A stretch of DNA of 64,000 nucleotides. Source: Aricia agestis (lineage: Eukaryota; Arthropoda; Insecta; Lepidoptera; Lycaenidae). Below the pieces are notes generated by a model that did no database searches, was not told the origin of the DNA, and was given only the letters and a program-made list of their open reading frames with translations. Position 1 is the first letter of the stretch. The number at the start of each line of letters is the position of its first letter. Location of the stretch: the NCBI RefSeq assembly GCF_905147365.1, contig NC_056417.1, positions 16,142,501 to 16,206,500 on the forward strand. The letters run 5' to 3'. A program made the translations under genes and the position numbers. Of the stretch, positions 43,756-55,558 are shown one piece after another.

Positions 43756-44025
43756 TTAAATAATTTTTGTATCAGATATTGACGATATTGTCCAAGCCTC
43801 AAAAACCACCAGCAGCCGAACTGTACTCGGGAAGTAATGCAAACAATAATAAAGTTTTAATTAATGCGTGTACCCGAGGGTCGGTCCTCTAACCTCTTGT
43901 GTCCCTCGGGCCTCGCGATTGAGGGCATCCGAGGGTTACGAAGGTAAAGGGCCATCCATTAGTATTGAGCTTTTAATTTCACTGGAGTTTTTAATTACAT
44001 TACAGGCTTACATTATAGATACCAT

Positions 44026-44232
44026 ACATACTAATATTATAAATGCGAAAGTATTTATGTCTGGCTGTTACCTCTTCACGCCCAAACCGCTGAACCAATT
44101 TTGCAGAATTTTTGTATGGAGATACTTTGAGTCCCGGGAAAGGACATATGATACTTTTTATCCCGGAAAAATGTAAAGTTCCCGCGAGACAAAGACTTTT
44201 GGCGCAACGGAGTTGCGGGCGTTTTCTAGTTA
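44026..44232 (-). mobile_element. Retroposon tail of the GACAGACAGAC family, complete form
   Basis: It runs ACTAATATTATAAATGCGAA to GGCGCAACGGAGTTGCGGGC. It is the best-preserved inverted copy in the window. Confidence 0.75.
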
Positions 44233-44729
44233 AAAATACAACCAAATAGGAAAGTTTGTCTGTTTGTTACCTCTTTATGCTTGAACAATTTTGGTAAAAA
44301 ATTGTAAATGCTTTAGGATGCCGGAGTACCGTGTGGATAGTCTTTGTCTGTGACTCAAATTGCTGAGTAGGACTTAGCAGTATTATTTTCCTACATAGCT
44401 ATTTTAGTATTATCTGCTGTAGCCTGTATATTTAACGGATGGCCTTATAGCCGTCATAATATATTATGTTCTTATGTATTGCGATTTGCGTGTCACATGC
44501 GAAGCCCGGAAGATAGGTGCTTCAACTATTATTATGATAAGCACATACTTGGTGGGTTATTAATTCTGGATAATGGGTGTAACGCACTCAGAGACATTTA
44601 ATGATTACTTAAGGAGTTAATTAGGATAAAGATGTTTGTCATGTCCATATCTTATTTATCAAGGGAGTTGTATAGATCGATAGAAGTCTATTGAATGGAT
44701 GAATGATTGATGTTTAAGGTCAATAACCA

Positions 44730-45455
44730 ATTTTGCTCATTATGGAGATACTTTGATTCCCGGGAAGGACATAGGATACTTTTGATACCGGAGAATAGGG
44801 CGCAACGGAGTTTGCGGGTGTCATCTGGAATATTAATAGTTATCTATACTGATATTATAAATGCGAAAGTATCTCTGTCTGTCTGTCCGACCTACGAAAA
44901 CTACCGAACCGATTGTAATGAAATTTTGTATACAGATAGTCTAAAGCCTGAGAAAGGACATAGGCTACTTTTTTACTGGAAAAAAGGGTTGTCAGGGGGT
45001 GAAAATACGAAAATTTGTTCAAATAAAGTTAGTTTCAAAAATTCATACTAGATGGCGCCGTGCGTCTCTTACATCGCGCTAACGCTTGCCCATTATCTTT
45101 CTATAAGAGGTGGTATCATCGTACATTGCATTTTCGATTTTTTTCGATTGTTATTTCTATTTACGTTATATAATAAGTCAGTACTTTATATTATATACAG
45201 TGACGTAACCTGAAACCTATCAATGATAAATAGTTTATGGGTAAAGTTGTGTAATTGGGGGGCTAAATAAGCATTAATATTTGGCATAATATATAGTTTC
45301 ATTTTAAAAAATTAAATATTATGTGCACACTGCACAGCTGTTTTGATTTAAGGGGTGCCAGGTTTTTTTTTATAAAAGCTTTTAACACCAATTTTGTTGA
45401 CATCGCGCGCTATAAACTGAAGTCCACGCGGACGAAGTCGCGGGCAACAGCTAGT
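44730..45455 (-). mobile_element. Cluster of retroposon tails, including an RTE-type end
   Basis: 44730-44830 is a tail fragment (CTTTGATTCCCGGGAAGGAC). 44845-45040 begins ACTGATATTATAAATGCGAA and GTCTGTCTGTCCGACCTACG. 45400-45455 carries GTCCACGCGGACGAAGTCGC and GGGCAACAGCTAGTAA, the usual opposite end of such elements. Orientation of the last part suggests one longer element from 44845 to 45455. Confidence 0.6.
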
Positions 45456-45616
45456 AACTTATATAGCTAGCCTACGAATAATAAAATATAGTTTTTTTAT
45501 TATTCGTAATTCCTAGCTTTATTTTTGACGTTTTTTATGACTAGAATCACCAACAAACATTGTTCAAAAGAATAAGCAATTAAAGCTAAATATTATTATA
45601 AACTTTATAATAATTG

Positions 45617-45667
45617 TTTATCATTAAGTACCTACTTTACAATATAAAGTAGGTACTTAATGATAAA
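45617..45667. repeat. Perfect hairpin, 23-base arms
   Basis: TTTATCATTAAGTACCTACT plus TTA pairs exactly with 45645-45667, with loop CAATA. Confidence 0.88.
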
Positions 45668-46433
45668 GAAGCTTTATAAACCGTTTAATTTAGAACGGTA
45701 AACCGGTCCAAACAGAACTGCTGGCGAAATATCAAACGGTGCTGGGAGCTGGCCCGCGAGACAATGAGTTATGTTATGTGAGAGCAATCTAATATGGCTG
45801 TGGATGGATGATGGATTTTCTCATGAATTTGTGAAAGGTTAGGTACTTACTGAGTAACCGAAAAATGTCAATATAACCAGCCGAATATAATAATATGATG
45901 TAGAACCTCTTAAGTTTTTGGAAGGAGGTTAAAAATATAATTTTTGGATCAATCCGTTCTTACGAAAATAACTATAATAGGTACAAACAATTTTTTAAAA
46001 AATCAACGAAATAAGATAACATAGAAAACAAATTATCATAATATAAGAATCTGGTATCTAGAATCTAGATAATCAGATAAATCTGATAGAAATCATACGA
46101 AGCCCGAAGGGGACAAAGTTGAAAGTAGTAAGAACTGAGATACTTTAAGAACAAATTATTCTGATATCATATCAATGAGAGGTATCACCTCGAAAGAGAC
46201 AGAAGATGTAGTGATAATGGACAGTAACAGTACCACAACACCCCGGTCGCGTGCGCGGAGGTCACCGACCTCGGACCCTCCACCTGAGCAGGGTCACCTG
46301 CGTGAACACGAACAGAATTTACTTTTGCACAAAATATTTAGCAACATCTCGGCTATGTCACTTGTTTGCGAATTAAGCCACCGAATTTTATAACTGTCCC
46401 TTTAGACAAGTGCTCTAGTTGCATTACCTGAAG

Positions 46434-46484
46434 CTATTAGAAGATAATTATTGCAGTGATACTTCAATAATTATCTTCTAATAG
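46434..46484. repeat. Perfect hairpin, 20-base arms
   Basis: CTATTAGAAGATAATTATTG pairs with CAATAATTATCTTCTAATAG across an 11-base loop. Confidence 0.88.
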
Positions 46485-46550
46485 TGGTCTTATACCACCT
46501 TTTACGTTGAAAAGTGGCTTGGAAAGCAACAACATACATTGGTTATTCCT

Positions 46551-46685
46551 ATAGCCTGTCAAGAAAGTGAAGAAATTAAAAAGTGGTAACATCGTAGTGT
46601 CATCCCTTTCAAATCAATCTAAGAAAAAATGGATGACACTACGATGTTGCCACTTCTTAATTTCTTCACTTTCTTGACAGACTAT
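46551..46685. mobile_element. Foldback MITE, full copy (135 bases)
   Basis: ATAG(C/T)CTGTCAAGAAAGTGA ends are inverted, with nearly the whole element pairing. TATA-like flanks make the exact duplication ambiguous. A deleted sibling is at 12025-12128. Confidence 0.78.
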
Positions 46686-48659
46686 AATATCTTATTCGTC
46701 GTTTCCTACTAAGGCAGTAAGGATTTTTTTTAATCTTTGTATTTTGTAGATTGACTACTTAACCCCAGTATAGGCAATCTGGAATCTGGATTCTGGATGT
46801 GTAAATGTAACAGATTGTATATCTCCGAACCGGTTTGCGAATCGCAGATCACATGTCGACATGTTTATGTTGGAGTTCATGCACTTTTGTTACTGCTGAG
46901 TTATGAATTATGATGCATTGTCTTAGCGGACAATTAAAAATTGATTAAGTAATCATATTATTAAGATAAATGATGTATGGAAGATGTACCTTATGAAGGT
47001 CTTATTAGGAATAATCACACATGATTACTAATTTTAATGCTATTAAAACCTATGTAACATGTGACTTATGTGTCATGGATAAAATCTAGTTTTTAACTTC
47101 AGTTAATTATTTTAGTTTATTACATAGAAAATAGAGAATTAAATTACAATTCAGATGTATTCTTTAAGTTTAATTTGGTAAATCTCGACAAAGTCCAATT
47201 TTATTGTGATTACTGATTAGACTCCATTTGGAAGTAAATCACATGCCATATTTGGTCAGCGATCATTGTCCATATTTGGTAGATCGCGATTCGCGAGAGG
47301 CCCGTGCCGTGCGGATGCACACCAGCGCAGACAGTTACAACAAGCTAATTAAGATTTAACATCCACTGATAACTGTGCATGCCTTTCCAAATCTGCGCTA
47401 AGACAATCTCTGTTTCATAGCCTAGATAGTAGATAGTGAAGATACTTAAACAATAAGCTCAGTGGATCTTTTTATTAGTCGAGTCAAAATTAGTAAATCA
47501 GAGCAACTGCAATACTGGCCATTACTGGATCTTTTTATTAGTAAGTCATAAGTGGATCTTTTGTTCAGTAGTGATCTAAACATGGATGTTTAGAGTATTA
47601 GGGGAACTGCAATAAGCAGCCTCCAATATTATAAGGAGAAAAAGATTTAAGGAGGATGGGCATGAGAACATTGTTTGATAAAAGAAGATCCACGCAAAAA
47701 TTATCGTCCATGGACACAATAAAAGTAAGGAGTTGAAAACTTAGTCTGAACTTTTTTCAAAAAGCTTAAAAGCTTTGAAGGTCATAAAGATCCGGAAATA
47801 CCACAGGCGTATCTCAATAGTAAGTAAGTATTTATTATTAGGAAGAATTATATTTAAGTACACAAACTGAAATATAATACATTGTAAAGCTCCTATTGGA
47901 AAATAAACTCATCTCATAAATTCCCAAACCACATTCTAATGTAAAAACAAGAATTAATGGGACTTTAACTAGTCGAAGATGGTAATCTCTACATGAGCCA
48001 TCTGCCGCTTGTTGCTAGCCTGATAAGTCATGTTTATGTATAATTAATTTAATAGTAATTAATAAATTAGTATTAAACATCAATCAATTAAGTAATTAAA
48101 AGTTTATAGAATTAAGGATAAACAAGTTAACATCGCCGGATGAGAAGCAATTAACGCAAAACACGCAAAAACAGGTGTCACAAAATTCACAAACGTTTGA
48201 CGAACTTTCAAAAAACTCATGACGAAATTCCTTTGAGCTAAGTATCTCAAAAAATAGTAAACAATATAGTAGTAAGTAGAAATTTCAGCCCACTAATGAA
48301 GTAGGAACTATTAAAAAAACAATTTAAGGTATAAGTACATTAGTATTATGATATTATGTATTTTACACAAAATTAAAAAAATGTTAACCCTCTGTACGCT
48401 AGCGTAGTTATTTAAATCCCGGCAAGTCTCGCCAGCGGTCGTTTTGCTCGTGGCTGGATTCCGCGCGTGTCACCGACGGCCGGCGCTGGACGCTGGATAA
48501 ATAGTCGGCATTTAGTCCAGCTATGCCAACATCGTGGACATTCTAGATTACTAGTGCTAGATATTGTATAATTCGTCTAATAGTAAAGTAACAACTCGAG
48601 ACTATGGGATAAAGCTATTATGAAGAACTAGTGACTGCCTAAAAAGCAATTTGCAGAGA

Positions 48660-49263
48660 AGTTGATTCCTAGGCAGAATAGGGAAAAACGTAGTTTGGGC
48701 GCATTAAGTCAAACCCAACCGACAGATCACAATTAAGGTGACGCCGCGTTAAAGTAAAAAATCGTTTTGGATATGTTTTATATCGCTTGTTTTCTACCCG
48801 GCCGGCCTATGACAGAAAACAAGAAATGGAACAGCAAGAAATGGAAAGGACGTAAGCGACAAAATGGTTTTGTCGCGTAATTTAAAAACCATTAAATATA
48901 TTTCATATAAGCCATGGCCAAAATAGTGTATGCTTGAACTAAACTAATATTATGTACAAATTTTGGAAGCTTAAATCACTCTCCTCTGTTGACAAAATTA
49001 GAATCCCTGTTTTTATAGAGGTATTTTTGATTAATTATTCTGTGTTATAAAAGTTGACCAATCGTGTTATGCTGTGGGTAATTCAAAGATAAAGACATGA
49101 TGAATACTGACAATGAACTTTAATTTCTTAGCTTTAGTCATTGTTGAGAAAAATCGATATCGCTGCAGCCAAATTATCATGGCGTCATTAACATTGAATT
49201 GACATGATCCGAGTTCCGACCAAAATTTCACGTTGGCTTGTCAACTGCCTAGGAATCAATTTC
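48660..49263. mobile_element. TIR element (CCTAGGCAG ends) interrupted by another element
   Basis: TTGATTCCTAGGCAG at the left pairs with CTGCCTAGGAATCAA at the right. Interior blocks match 2167-2274 except for a 451-base insertion at 48737-49187. Confidence 0.72.
48737..49187. mobile_element. Nested insertion with TTAA duplication, confirmed by paralogous empty site
   Basis: TTAA at 48733-48736 and 49188-49191 border ends TGACGCC/GGCGTCA. The related copy near 2213 reads CACAATTAACATTG with a single TTAA, as expected before insertion. No ORF is recognised. Confidence 0.75.
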
Positions 49264-50957
49264 CACGGATTTTTATTTGGAAAAATGTACATCTTGAAAA
49301 TTTAACCAGTTTGTCTCGGTAAGTATAATATTATGCTCTACGCTGGAAATATTCTTCATCAATCTACAAAATAAAAAACTAGAGATACTTATATTATTTT
49401 GTTTTAAACAAAAAGTCATAAGATTATAAACAAGATCAATAGTACATCCGTTCTGGAATTTTTAATACTGTTAGTCGAAATTTAAAATCCGCTTCAAAAC
49501 CAATGAGTGAGTCATGACTCATGTTCGCTATGCAGCTGCACGCGAATGGATTTAAAAAGAAAGTCAACGCTCCCGCGGCGGCGCGCCCGTGACCTTGACA
49601 CCCGCTATTTAAATCCCAGTTCAAAAATGGAATCTTTATTTTTTTTATTGAAAAACAGAACATAAGCGACACGTTTAATCAATAACTTGTTTTTAAAATT
49701 AAACATAATAATCGACACTAGACAGTCGACACCATAAAAATTAATTAGACACCTGTCAATTTTGATGATGATTTCCAGTTCGTGCTTTCTTCAAAGTTCT
49801 TTCAAAAGATTTTAATAATAAAATAAGTTTAAAAGGCAATACCTAATTATATAAACTTGATAAGCCCAGTGTCAAGCAAAGAGGTATCAAGTACTTCCGA
49901 TTTTAGTACGACGTGTTAAACCCAATATTAGGCACAATTAAATGAGTATTACATGAAAGCATTATTTCGTATGCAAGTTACGAACCAGTTATTGATTTAA
50001 TTCATCATTGTTCCTCACTCGTACAGCCATGTCAGCACACTGCCTGAATCACAAGCAGTGCATTCAATAGGGAGGATGTGACTGTCCGTCGCCGACGGTA
50101 GAGATTAGGAATTACAATCGAGAAACCAGTTTCAAATAATATTTTGGACCTGAATGGACGTCTTTTTGCTCATACAGATGTGTAGGAAGTAGTTTTGATG
50201 ATCATCAAAATGTAATTAAGAGTTAAGAGTTTAAGACACATGTGAGTGTTGAATGTAATTTTTTCCTGCCAGAAAAAATACATTAAAAAATAACGGCAGA
50301 CGTATAAAATATGCTAAAACAGCATTAATGAGCATGACTTCAAAAGTCCTAAGTGCAATCTGGCTAATTGCTGTTAGCAGTAGCTTCGCTAGTTACTCGA
50401 CTTTTAAATTTTCTGTTTTAATTTAAAACGAGACATTTCAAAGAACTGGAAGCTTTTGAGTAATGTAAATTAATAATGGACTTTAATTTCGGCAAGTTCT
50501 TTAAATTAGAAATAAAGGCCAAAATGGCACTGATATCTTTAATTTAGTCGCTGGTAGCGAGTGACATGTGTAATGTGTTTGCAGTCAGAAGTGACATGAC
50601 ATGATGTATGATGTAGGTAGTGCGACAAGTAAATCTTTGTTAGATACAGTAACAAATGATTATTCACAATTGAGTATTGACAAAAGATTTGGAAGGACTC
50701 GAGGGAAGGAATAATTTTGCAGATGTAATGGAAAAGTAAAACAAAAAAGTTTTTAAACAGTTGTGAGTTGTGACGGAATTTATTGAAACCACAGACAGAA
50801 CACACAGATAGACAACACTTGTGTAAATAAATAAACAGTAAACAGCTGTTTCTGTATAACGACAAGTCAACATTTAAAACCATAATTAACGAAATTAAGA
50901 CAAATAGCAATTTTATCACTCAAATAGTAATCTTTTCATCTTTTGAACTACTTTCCA

Positions 50958-51227
50958 ATGTTATGTTTTCTAATTTCTATTATGTTATTGTGTGACAGTA
51001 GGCTGTTCAGAGCACCATTAGAAGATATTACACACTTTCACAGTGTTGCATGCAAAACATCAATACGGAGTACGGACCGTGATAAAATTGCTAGGAGCAA
51101 ATACGAGATATTTTTATCGCAAACGGGTTATATGGAGGTTGTTAAACCCGGCATAGAAAAATATAACGCGGAGCCACGGGCCACTGGACAATGGAACGTT
51201 AACGCCTTATACGACAAAAAATACTGA
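50958..51227 (+). CDS. Small ORF with signal peptide, unknown function (89 residues)
   Basis: I do not recognise this protein. From ATG at 50958 it opens with MLCFLISIMLLCDSRLF, a short hydrophobic core typical of a secretion signal. Then come about 70 polar residues with one Cys (VACKTSIRS), several basic and acidic pairs, YEIFLSQTGYMEVVKPG and a Tyr-rich end (ALYDKKY). It is single-exon, on the strand opposite sn, inside the proposed first sn intron. It is less Ile/Lys/Asn-biased than chance ORFs nearby. A clear core promoter and canonical poly(A) signal are not obvious. It may be a nested gene, a retroposed copy, an exon of a longer gene, or chance. Confidence 0.4.
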   Translation: MLCFLISIMLLCDSRLFRAPLEDITHFHSVACKTSIRSTDRDKIARSKYEIFLSQTGYMEVVKPGIEKYNAEPRATGQWNVNALYDKKY

Positions 51228-52609
51228 ATCTGCCATCGATTACATATTTATTATGGTTATTATATAAAAATGTGAAAAAGGCTTTACTTTATTAGACAGA
51301 ATAGACAAACCAAGCAAAAACTTAAGTCATTAAAAGGTGAGGGATGATTGTTTATGCAAACGCCGCCGGCCCACTAAACTGACTAATGCCACTCAAAAAA
51401 CTAATACGCGTGCTATCTTGTCACCTGATAAACGATAACCAATAAATCGTGATAAGTATCTGCCGAAAATGCCGGTGCTATCGGCGGGAGGCAGCTTTAA
51501 ATGTTGATGATACAACAGAATTAACAGCTAATTAGCATGCAAAGCTGGTGAAATATATGTAAAATACGTAGAAAGCAATTTTATAAGATTCAAATTTTTT
51601 TAATTTGGAACATCGGCGACCATGACCGTTGCGGTTGTTGCGTTCCGGTACACGCTACACAATAATTAAAACCACTAATTTAAATAATTGTAAAGAGCTG
51701 CGCTTTGTTTGGCAATTTTTTACAAATTCACTAATCACAAATTTTAAATTAAGAATTAAGATTTGCGATTGGACGAGGGAAGCAATATAAAAGGTGTAGA
51801 TTCAAATACAGGTACAACCATAATATTTAAAAGGAAACTGTAATAAATTCTAAAGCTGAAAGTTTTAAGTAAGTACGTATTTATTATTCGTAGATTACAG
51901 TTAATAGTTTTCTGACTAAACAGTGTGACAGGAAACGAATAAAAGTATTATTTCCTTCATAAAAATATATATTAACAAATCTAAATATTTTTAGGCAATA
52001 AATGTATGATGCCATTAAAGATATTTCCATTGACGAACGCCGGAAAAAGGAAAATACGATAAACAAATATTTAAACCGACTTTTAAAAAAGCTTTTGCAT
52101 TTTATCTGTCAGCAGACGATTATGATGGAAACCTCAAGCCAGATAACGAATCGACAACGATGAAAGATAACGAAAATCGTACTAGCCAAACTAATGGAGT
52201 GTGGGCAACCCATTTGGTTGTTTATCGTAACGCTTGACATGGCTTGACCAAACAGTCGTAAACTTGACCCTGCCCGTGATCAGACTATTGATGGATGTTT
52301 AACATTGATGAATGATGACCATAAAAGTGGAGCTTAAAAGTTAAAACCAATAGTGCTGAAGGTCCACCATCTTTAGCTTGCTTTTTAAATAGATAATGAA
52401 GAGCAACCATTGCCTAAATAATTGGTTAAAAATTCGTTAGTTTTTTGGCAAATTCTCAAAAATGATGTAGTATCATTAGTATCAAGTATGATAGGTTCGG
52501 AAGTAAAATAAAATTCTTATGAATGACAATTTCCGCCATGATAAAGATCAAGTTAAATCTCGACCCAGCCAACTTATCGTAAACAGGTTCAGTATAATAG
52601 ATAATGTTA

Positions 52610-52985
52610 TTTTTTTTGGCTCAATCTCTTAAGCTTTTCCTTCAGTTCCTGTTTCAAGGTTGACTTTAGGTGTTCGGCAATTGGGTATCTATTAATTGAT
52701 ACTAATGTTTTTGCTCGCTTAATCTCTTGAGCCTTTTCATCATTTCCTGTTCCAATGTTGATTCAGGTCTTTGGCAATTCTGTAAATCTCGCTGCATCTA
52801 GGAAATTGCTCGGGTAAAGAGGCATTACAAATTGGTGGTTTCGATCACGTAGATTACACGGTCGTTCGCCTCCGGACTCCGGAGTCACGACAGTCGGACG
52901 TGATCCTACCTTCGGACGTTTTGCAGGAAGGTTCTCAGGAAAAGGTCGAAGCTCAAGACCCATCACCCAAGACGTTGCTGCTGCT
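52610..52985 (-). pseudogene. Retroelement-like coding fragment with duplicated segment (tentative)
   Basis: The minus frame reads KRPKVGSRPTVVTPESGGER then PCNLRDRNHQ. NLR-x-R motifs occur near the ends of some LTR-retrotransposon polyproteins. Further on, a Leu/Lys-rich segment (STLEQEMMKRLKRLSEQK) is followed by a diverged second copy (STLKQELKEKLKRLSQKK), with a frameshift between. The origin is not secure. Confidence 0.3.
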
Positions 52986-53661
52986 ACGGGGATTTTTCTA
53001 ATTTTTATTTTTAATTTCTAAGGCTCGTTTCGCAAACGACAATGCCAGCCTTACAAATATCGAAATATAAAAAATCTTCATGATAATTATTAATGTAAAG
53101 TAAATCTGATCAGATTTTTGGTGTTGCTCTCTTATAATTAGAATTTCCACTGAAGTGCTGGTGTAGCTGCCTTCTTTCTTTTGTATTAATTATTTTCGAG
53201 TCTGTTTATCGTTTTTTATTAGCGATGACTAATATTTACTAGTTTGGATCTTATTCATGGTAAACAGTTAATTTTAATTCACTTGGTCTCTTCTTAGCAA
53301 ATGTTCGTCTTATTCACGAGATTTGGATTTCTTTTTGCTTAATTTGATTCCTGGGAATGAGACCATTAAAGCCGCATACAGTTTAAACATTGCTTGCGCA
53401 CTTAAAAACAAACGTTTTTAAGTGCGAAACAATAGGAATAAAAATGTTGTGCTTTGAAACAATGAGTCTGAAATCCGATTGTCCTTGTGGCAGGAGTGCG
53501 TTCACCCAAGCCACTGGCCAGGCTGGCTGCAGGCAGCAGGGCTTCTAAGCGCATTATAACTTATTGCCAGCTCGGTTATGAGTTATGACTTATGTAAATG
53601 CTTGTAAATATTCATCGCATTCATAGAAAATATTTTAACAGCTACTGCATACAGTACCCAA

Positions 53662-53890
53662 ACCAAATAATTTTATGTGGTCTGAGTATTCAAAATTAAA
53701 AACCTTTTACCTTCTGTGGTTGCTACTAGCTTGAAATGAGAGTACAATAATTTTCTAGCCACTTTTATATGTAAAAGTGAATTATTAAAATAAAGAAAAT
53801 TATTGTACTCTCATTTCAAGCTAGTAGCAACCACATAAGAAGGTAAAAGTTTTTAATTTTGAATACTCAGACCAAATAAAATTATTTGGT
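53662..53890. mobile_element. Foldback MITE, about 95-base arms
   Basis: ACCAAATAATTTTAT begins the left arm, and almost all bases to about 53755 pair with 53797-53890. The central loop holds CACTTTTA/TAAAAGTG. No clear target duplication is seen. Confidence 0.75.
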
Positions 53891-54371
53891 CTGAGTTTGA
53901 ATAACAAAATATACGAGGGTAGATGTTGAAATTAGTAAAATATTACCTTGTACAAAAAATAAAAGGTGTTTTACTCCTTCACCCTTTTACGCCTTAATAA
54001 TTTTATGTTTAGTAATCAAAATAAAATTCTGAAATGAATATTGAACTAATAGGTATAATGGAATCAGAAAACTTAAATCCAATACGCTTTCAGAAGTACT
54101 AAAGGTTGTTGCTCCTAGATATAATATCCCCAAATTGTATGTTATTGATTTTTGAAGTCCAAGAATAGATTTGAAGCCAGCCCTTCGCTTCGTTCGAAAA
54201 CGAATTGTAGGTACAGACGTCGCGCGGGCGAGGGTGTACGTCGTGCGGTATACGCACAAGTAGACGTGCCCCGGACAATCGATTCGAGCTCCCCTGCCGG
54301 CGCCCGGCGCGTAACCCGGCTCGTGCCGTCGCCGCCTCGCGCCCGATCCCGTAAAACAGACAAAAACTCAC

Positions 54372-54593
54372 CTCTTCTCACCTCGGTGAACACTCCAGAA
54401 CAGAAACGCAGTCGCGTATATCGCGAGATGCACAGTTGCACAGGTATAAAAATTACAATCCGTTCGCGATCACACAAACTTACATTAACTTTACACTTTG
54501 TATCGGTTTCGAGCTGCTCGGTCGGAGCCGGTGAATTTGGCAATTTGAATTTCGAATCGAATACGTCTCCCGCACGAGCGTTCGCGGCGGACT
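54372..54593 (-). promoter_or_regulatory. sn: Proposed sn first exon (5' UTR) with tandem donors and a start-stop uORF
   Basis: Two consensus donors, GAG/GTGAGA and GAG/GTGAGT, lie ten bases apart (exon ends 54382 and 54372). A TCAGT initiator on the minus strand puts a start at about 54593. The exon contains one ATG (54485) followed immediately by TAA. It lies in the only strong GC-rich block upstream of the coding exons. The link to sn is inferred from strand, position and the acceptor before the ATG. Confidence 0.45.
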
Positions 54594-54720
54594 GACCGGA
54601 GCGAGTATGGCGGCGCGGAGATGAGCTACCCGAATGCAGCTACGCAAGGACGGTCCGCGAGAGCCAATGAGCGAAAAGCTCTCTCCCGTCCGGCCAATGG
54701 TGTAAGCGTTCGGATGCGAT
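54594..54720 (-). promoter_or_regulatory. sn: Proposed sn core/proximal promoter with two CCAAT boxes
   Basis: GAGCCAATGAGCG near 54662 and CCGGCCAATGG near 54692 are spaced about 30 bases apart, roughly 70-100 bases upstream of the proposed start. No TATA box is seen. GC content falls sharply beyond 54720. It could also serve a divergent plus-strand transcript. Confidence 0.4.
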
Positions 54721-54920
54721 ATTTTGCGGTGAAAGTTTAATACCGTGCGTGCTGTAGTTTATTTTCGACGCAAATTAATGATTAAAATTAATTTCTCGGA
54801 TTTAATTTTTGTGCTTATTTGGTCATAGAGTGCATCATTAAAATGAATGAGCAATGCTTTTTAGTCATTGTACTTTTACTAAACTAACTGTGTGTATAAC
54901 TGTATAAAGGGTGTCAATCA

Positions 54921-54954
54921 CAGAAATAAATCAAGATTGATTTATTTCTGTGCC
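54921..54954. repeat. Hairpin, 15-base arms
   Basis: CACAGAAATAAATCA pairs with TGATTTATTTCTGTG across a four-base loop. Confidence 0.8.
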
Positions 54955-55144
54955 CATCTTCCTCAAAAAATAGTCAAAGAGCCTGTGACATGTTTATTTT
55001 CTCATAATTATTTTCTTATTTAATAATGAATTAATATTTTACATAATTTATGTACAAGACCGTATTATTTTTTTACCCGACTGCCAGGAGGGTTATTTCA
55101 AGGATATCAGCTATTAATTATAATAATTATATACTGGAGGTCAT

Positions 55145-55305
55145 AATATAATATATTATATAATATATTATCACGCTAAGACTAATACGACCAAAGAAAC
55201 TCAGGAAAATGCGGGAAAAACGGGGAAAATATTTTTTATGGGAAAATGTACGGTTTCTGTAAAATTCCTAATTTACGCGGGCGAAGCCGCGCGGGACATC
55301 TAGTA
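55145..55305 (-). mobile_element. RTE-type retroposon tail
   Basis: On the minus strand it starts ACTAGATGTCCCGCGCGGCT, then TCGCCCGCGTAAATTAGG and AAACCGTACATTTTCCCA. This block order is typical of lepidopteran RTE-type ends. Confidence 0.6.
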
Positions 55306-55558
55306 TGAACTAAAAAGTATTAAATAATTTTTCCTATCTAATAGTGCCTTTTTCCGAATTCGGCTAAACCTCAACTATTTCTGTACTCAATCTTCATAAT
55401 TTTACAGTCGGTACCAGATAGCTGAATCTTTAGTTCTCTGACAGAATATTTGAAACTTTTGGAACTGGCACCTTCTTTCATACAACTTTCGTATTGGCGC
55501 ATTCAATAATTGAATGCGTCAAAGAACGCAACGCCAACATTGTAATTTTTTTTCGTTC

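Larger units (their letters stand above)
36023..54371 (-). other. sn: Probable first (5' UTR) intron of sn, 18.3 kb
   Basis: It is bounded by the acceptor six bases before the sn ATG and the tandem donors at 54371/54381. It contains many TE remnants listed separately, one small secreted-type ORF, and GC-rich patches near 36950-37030, 47270-47350, 48410-48500 and 49550-49620 that could be regulatory. Stretches such as 39000-40800, 46690-48650, 49270-50940 and 51230-52600 show nothing I can name. Confidence 0.5.

Noticed and set aside
46175..46393. 72-codon frame with a Ser/Thr/Arg-rich segment in the sn 5' intron
   Set aside because: No recognisable motif, no splice context, and a composition that could arise by chance.
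54152..54595. 147-codon plus-strand frame across the GC-rich block
   Set aside because: GC-rich DNA has few stops. The translation is Arg/Ser/Pro-rich with no motif, and the block is better explained as a promoter and 5' UTR.
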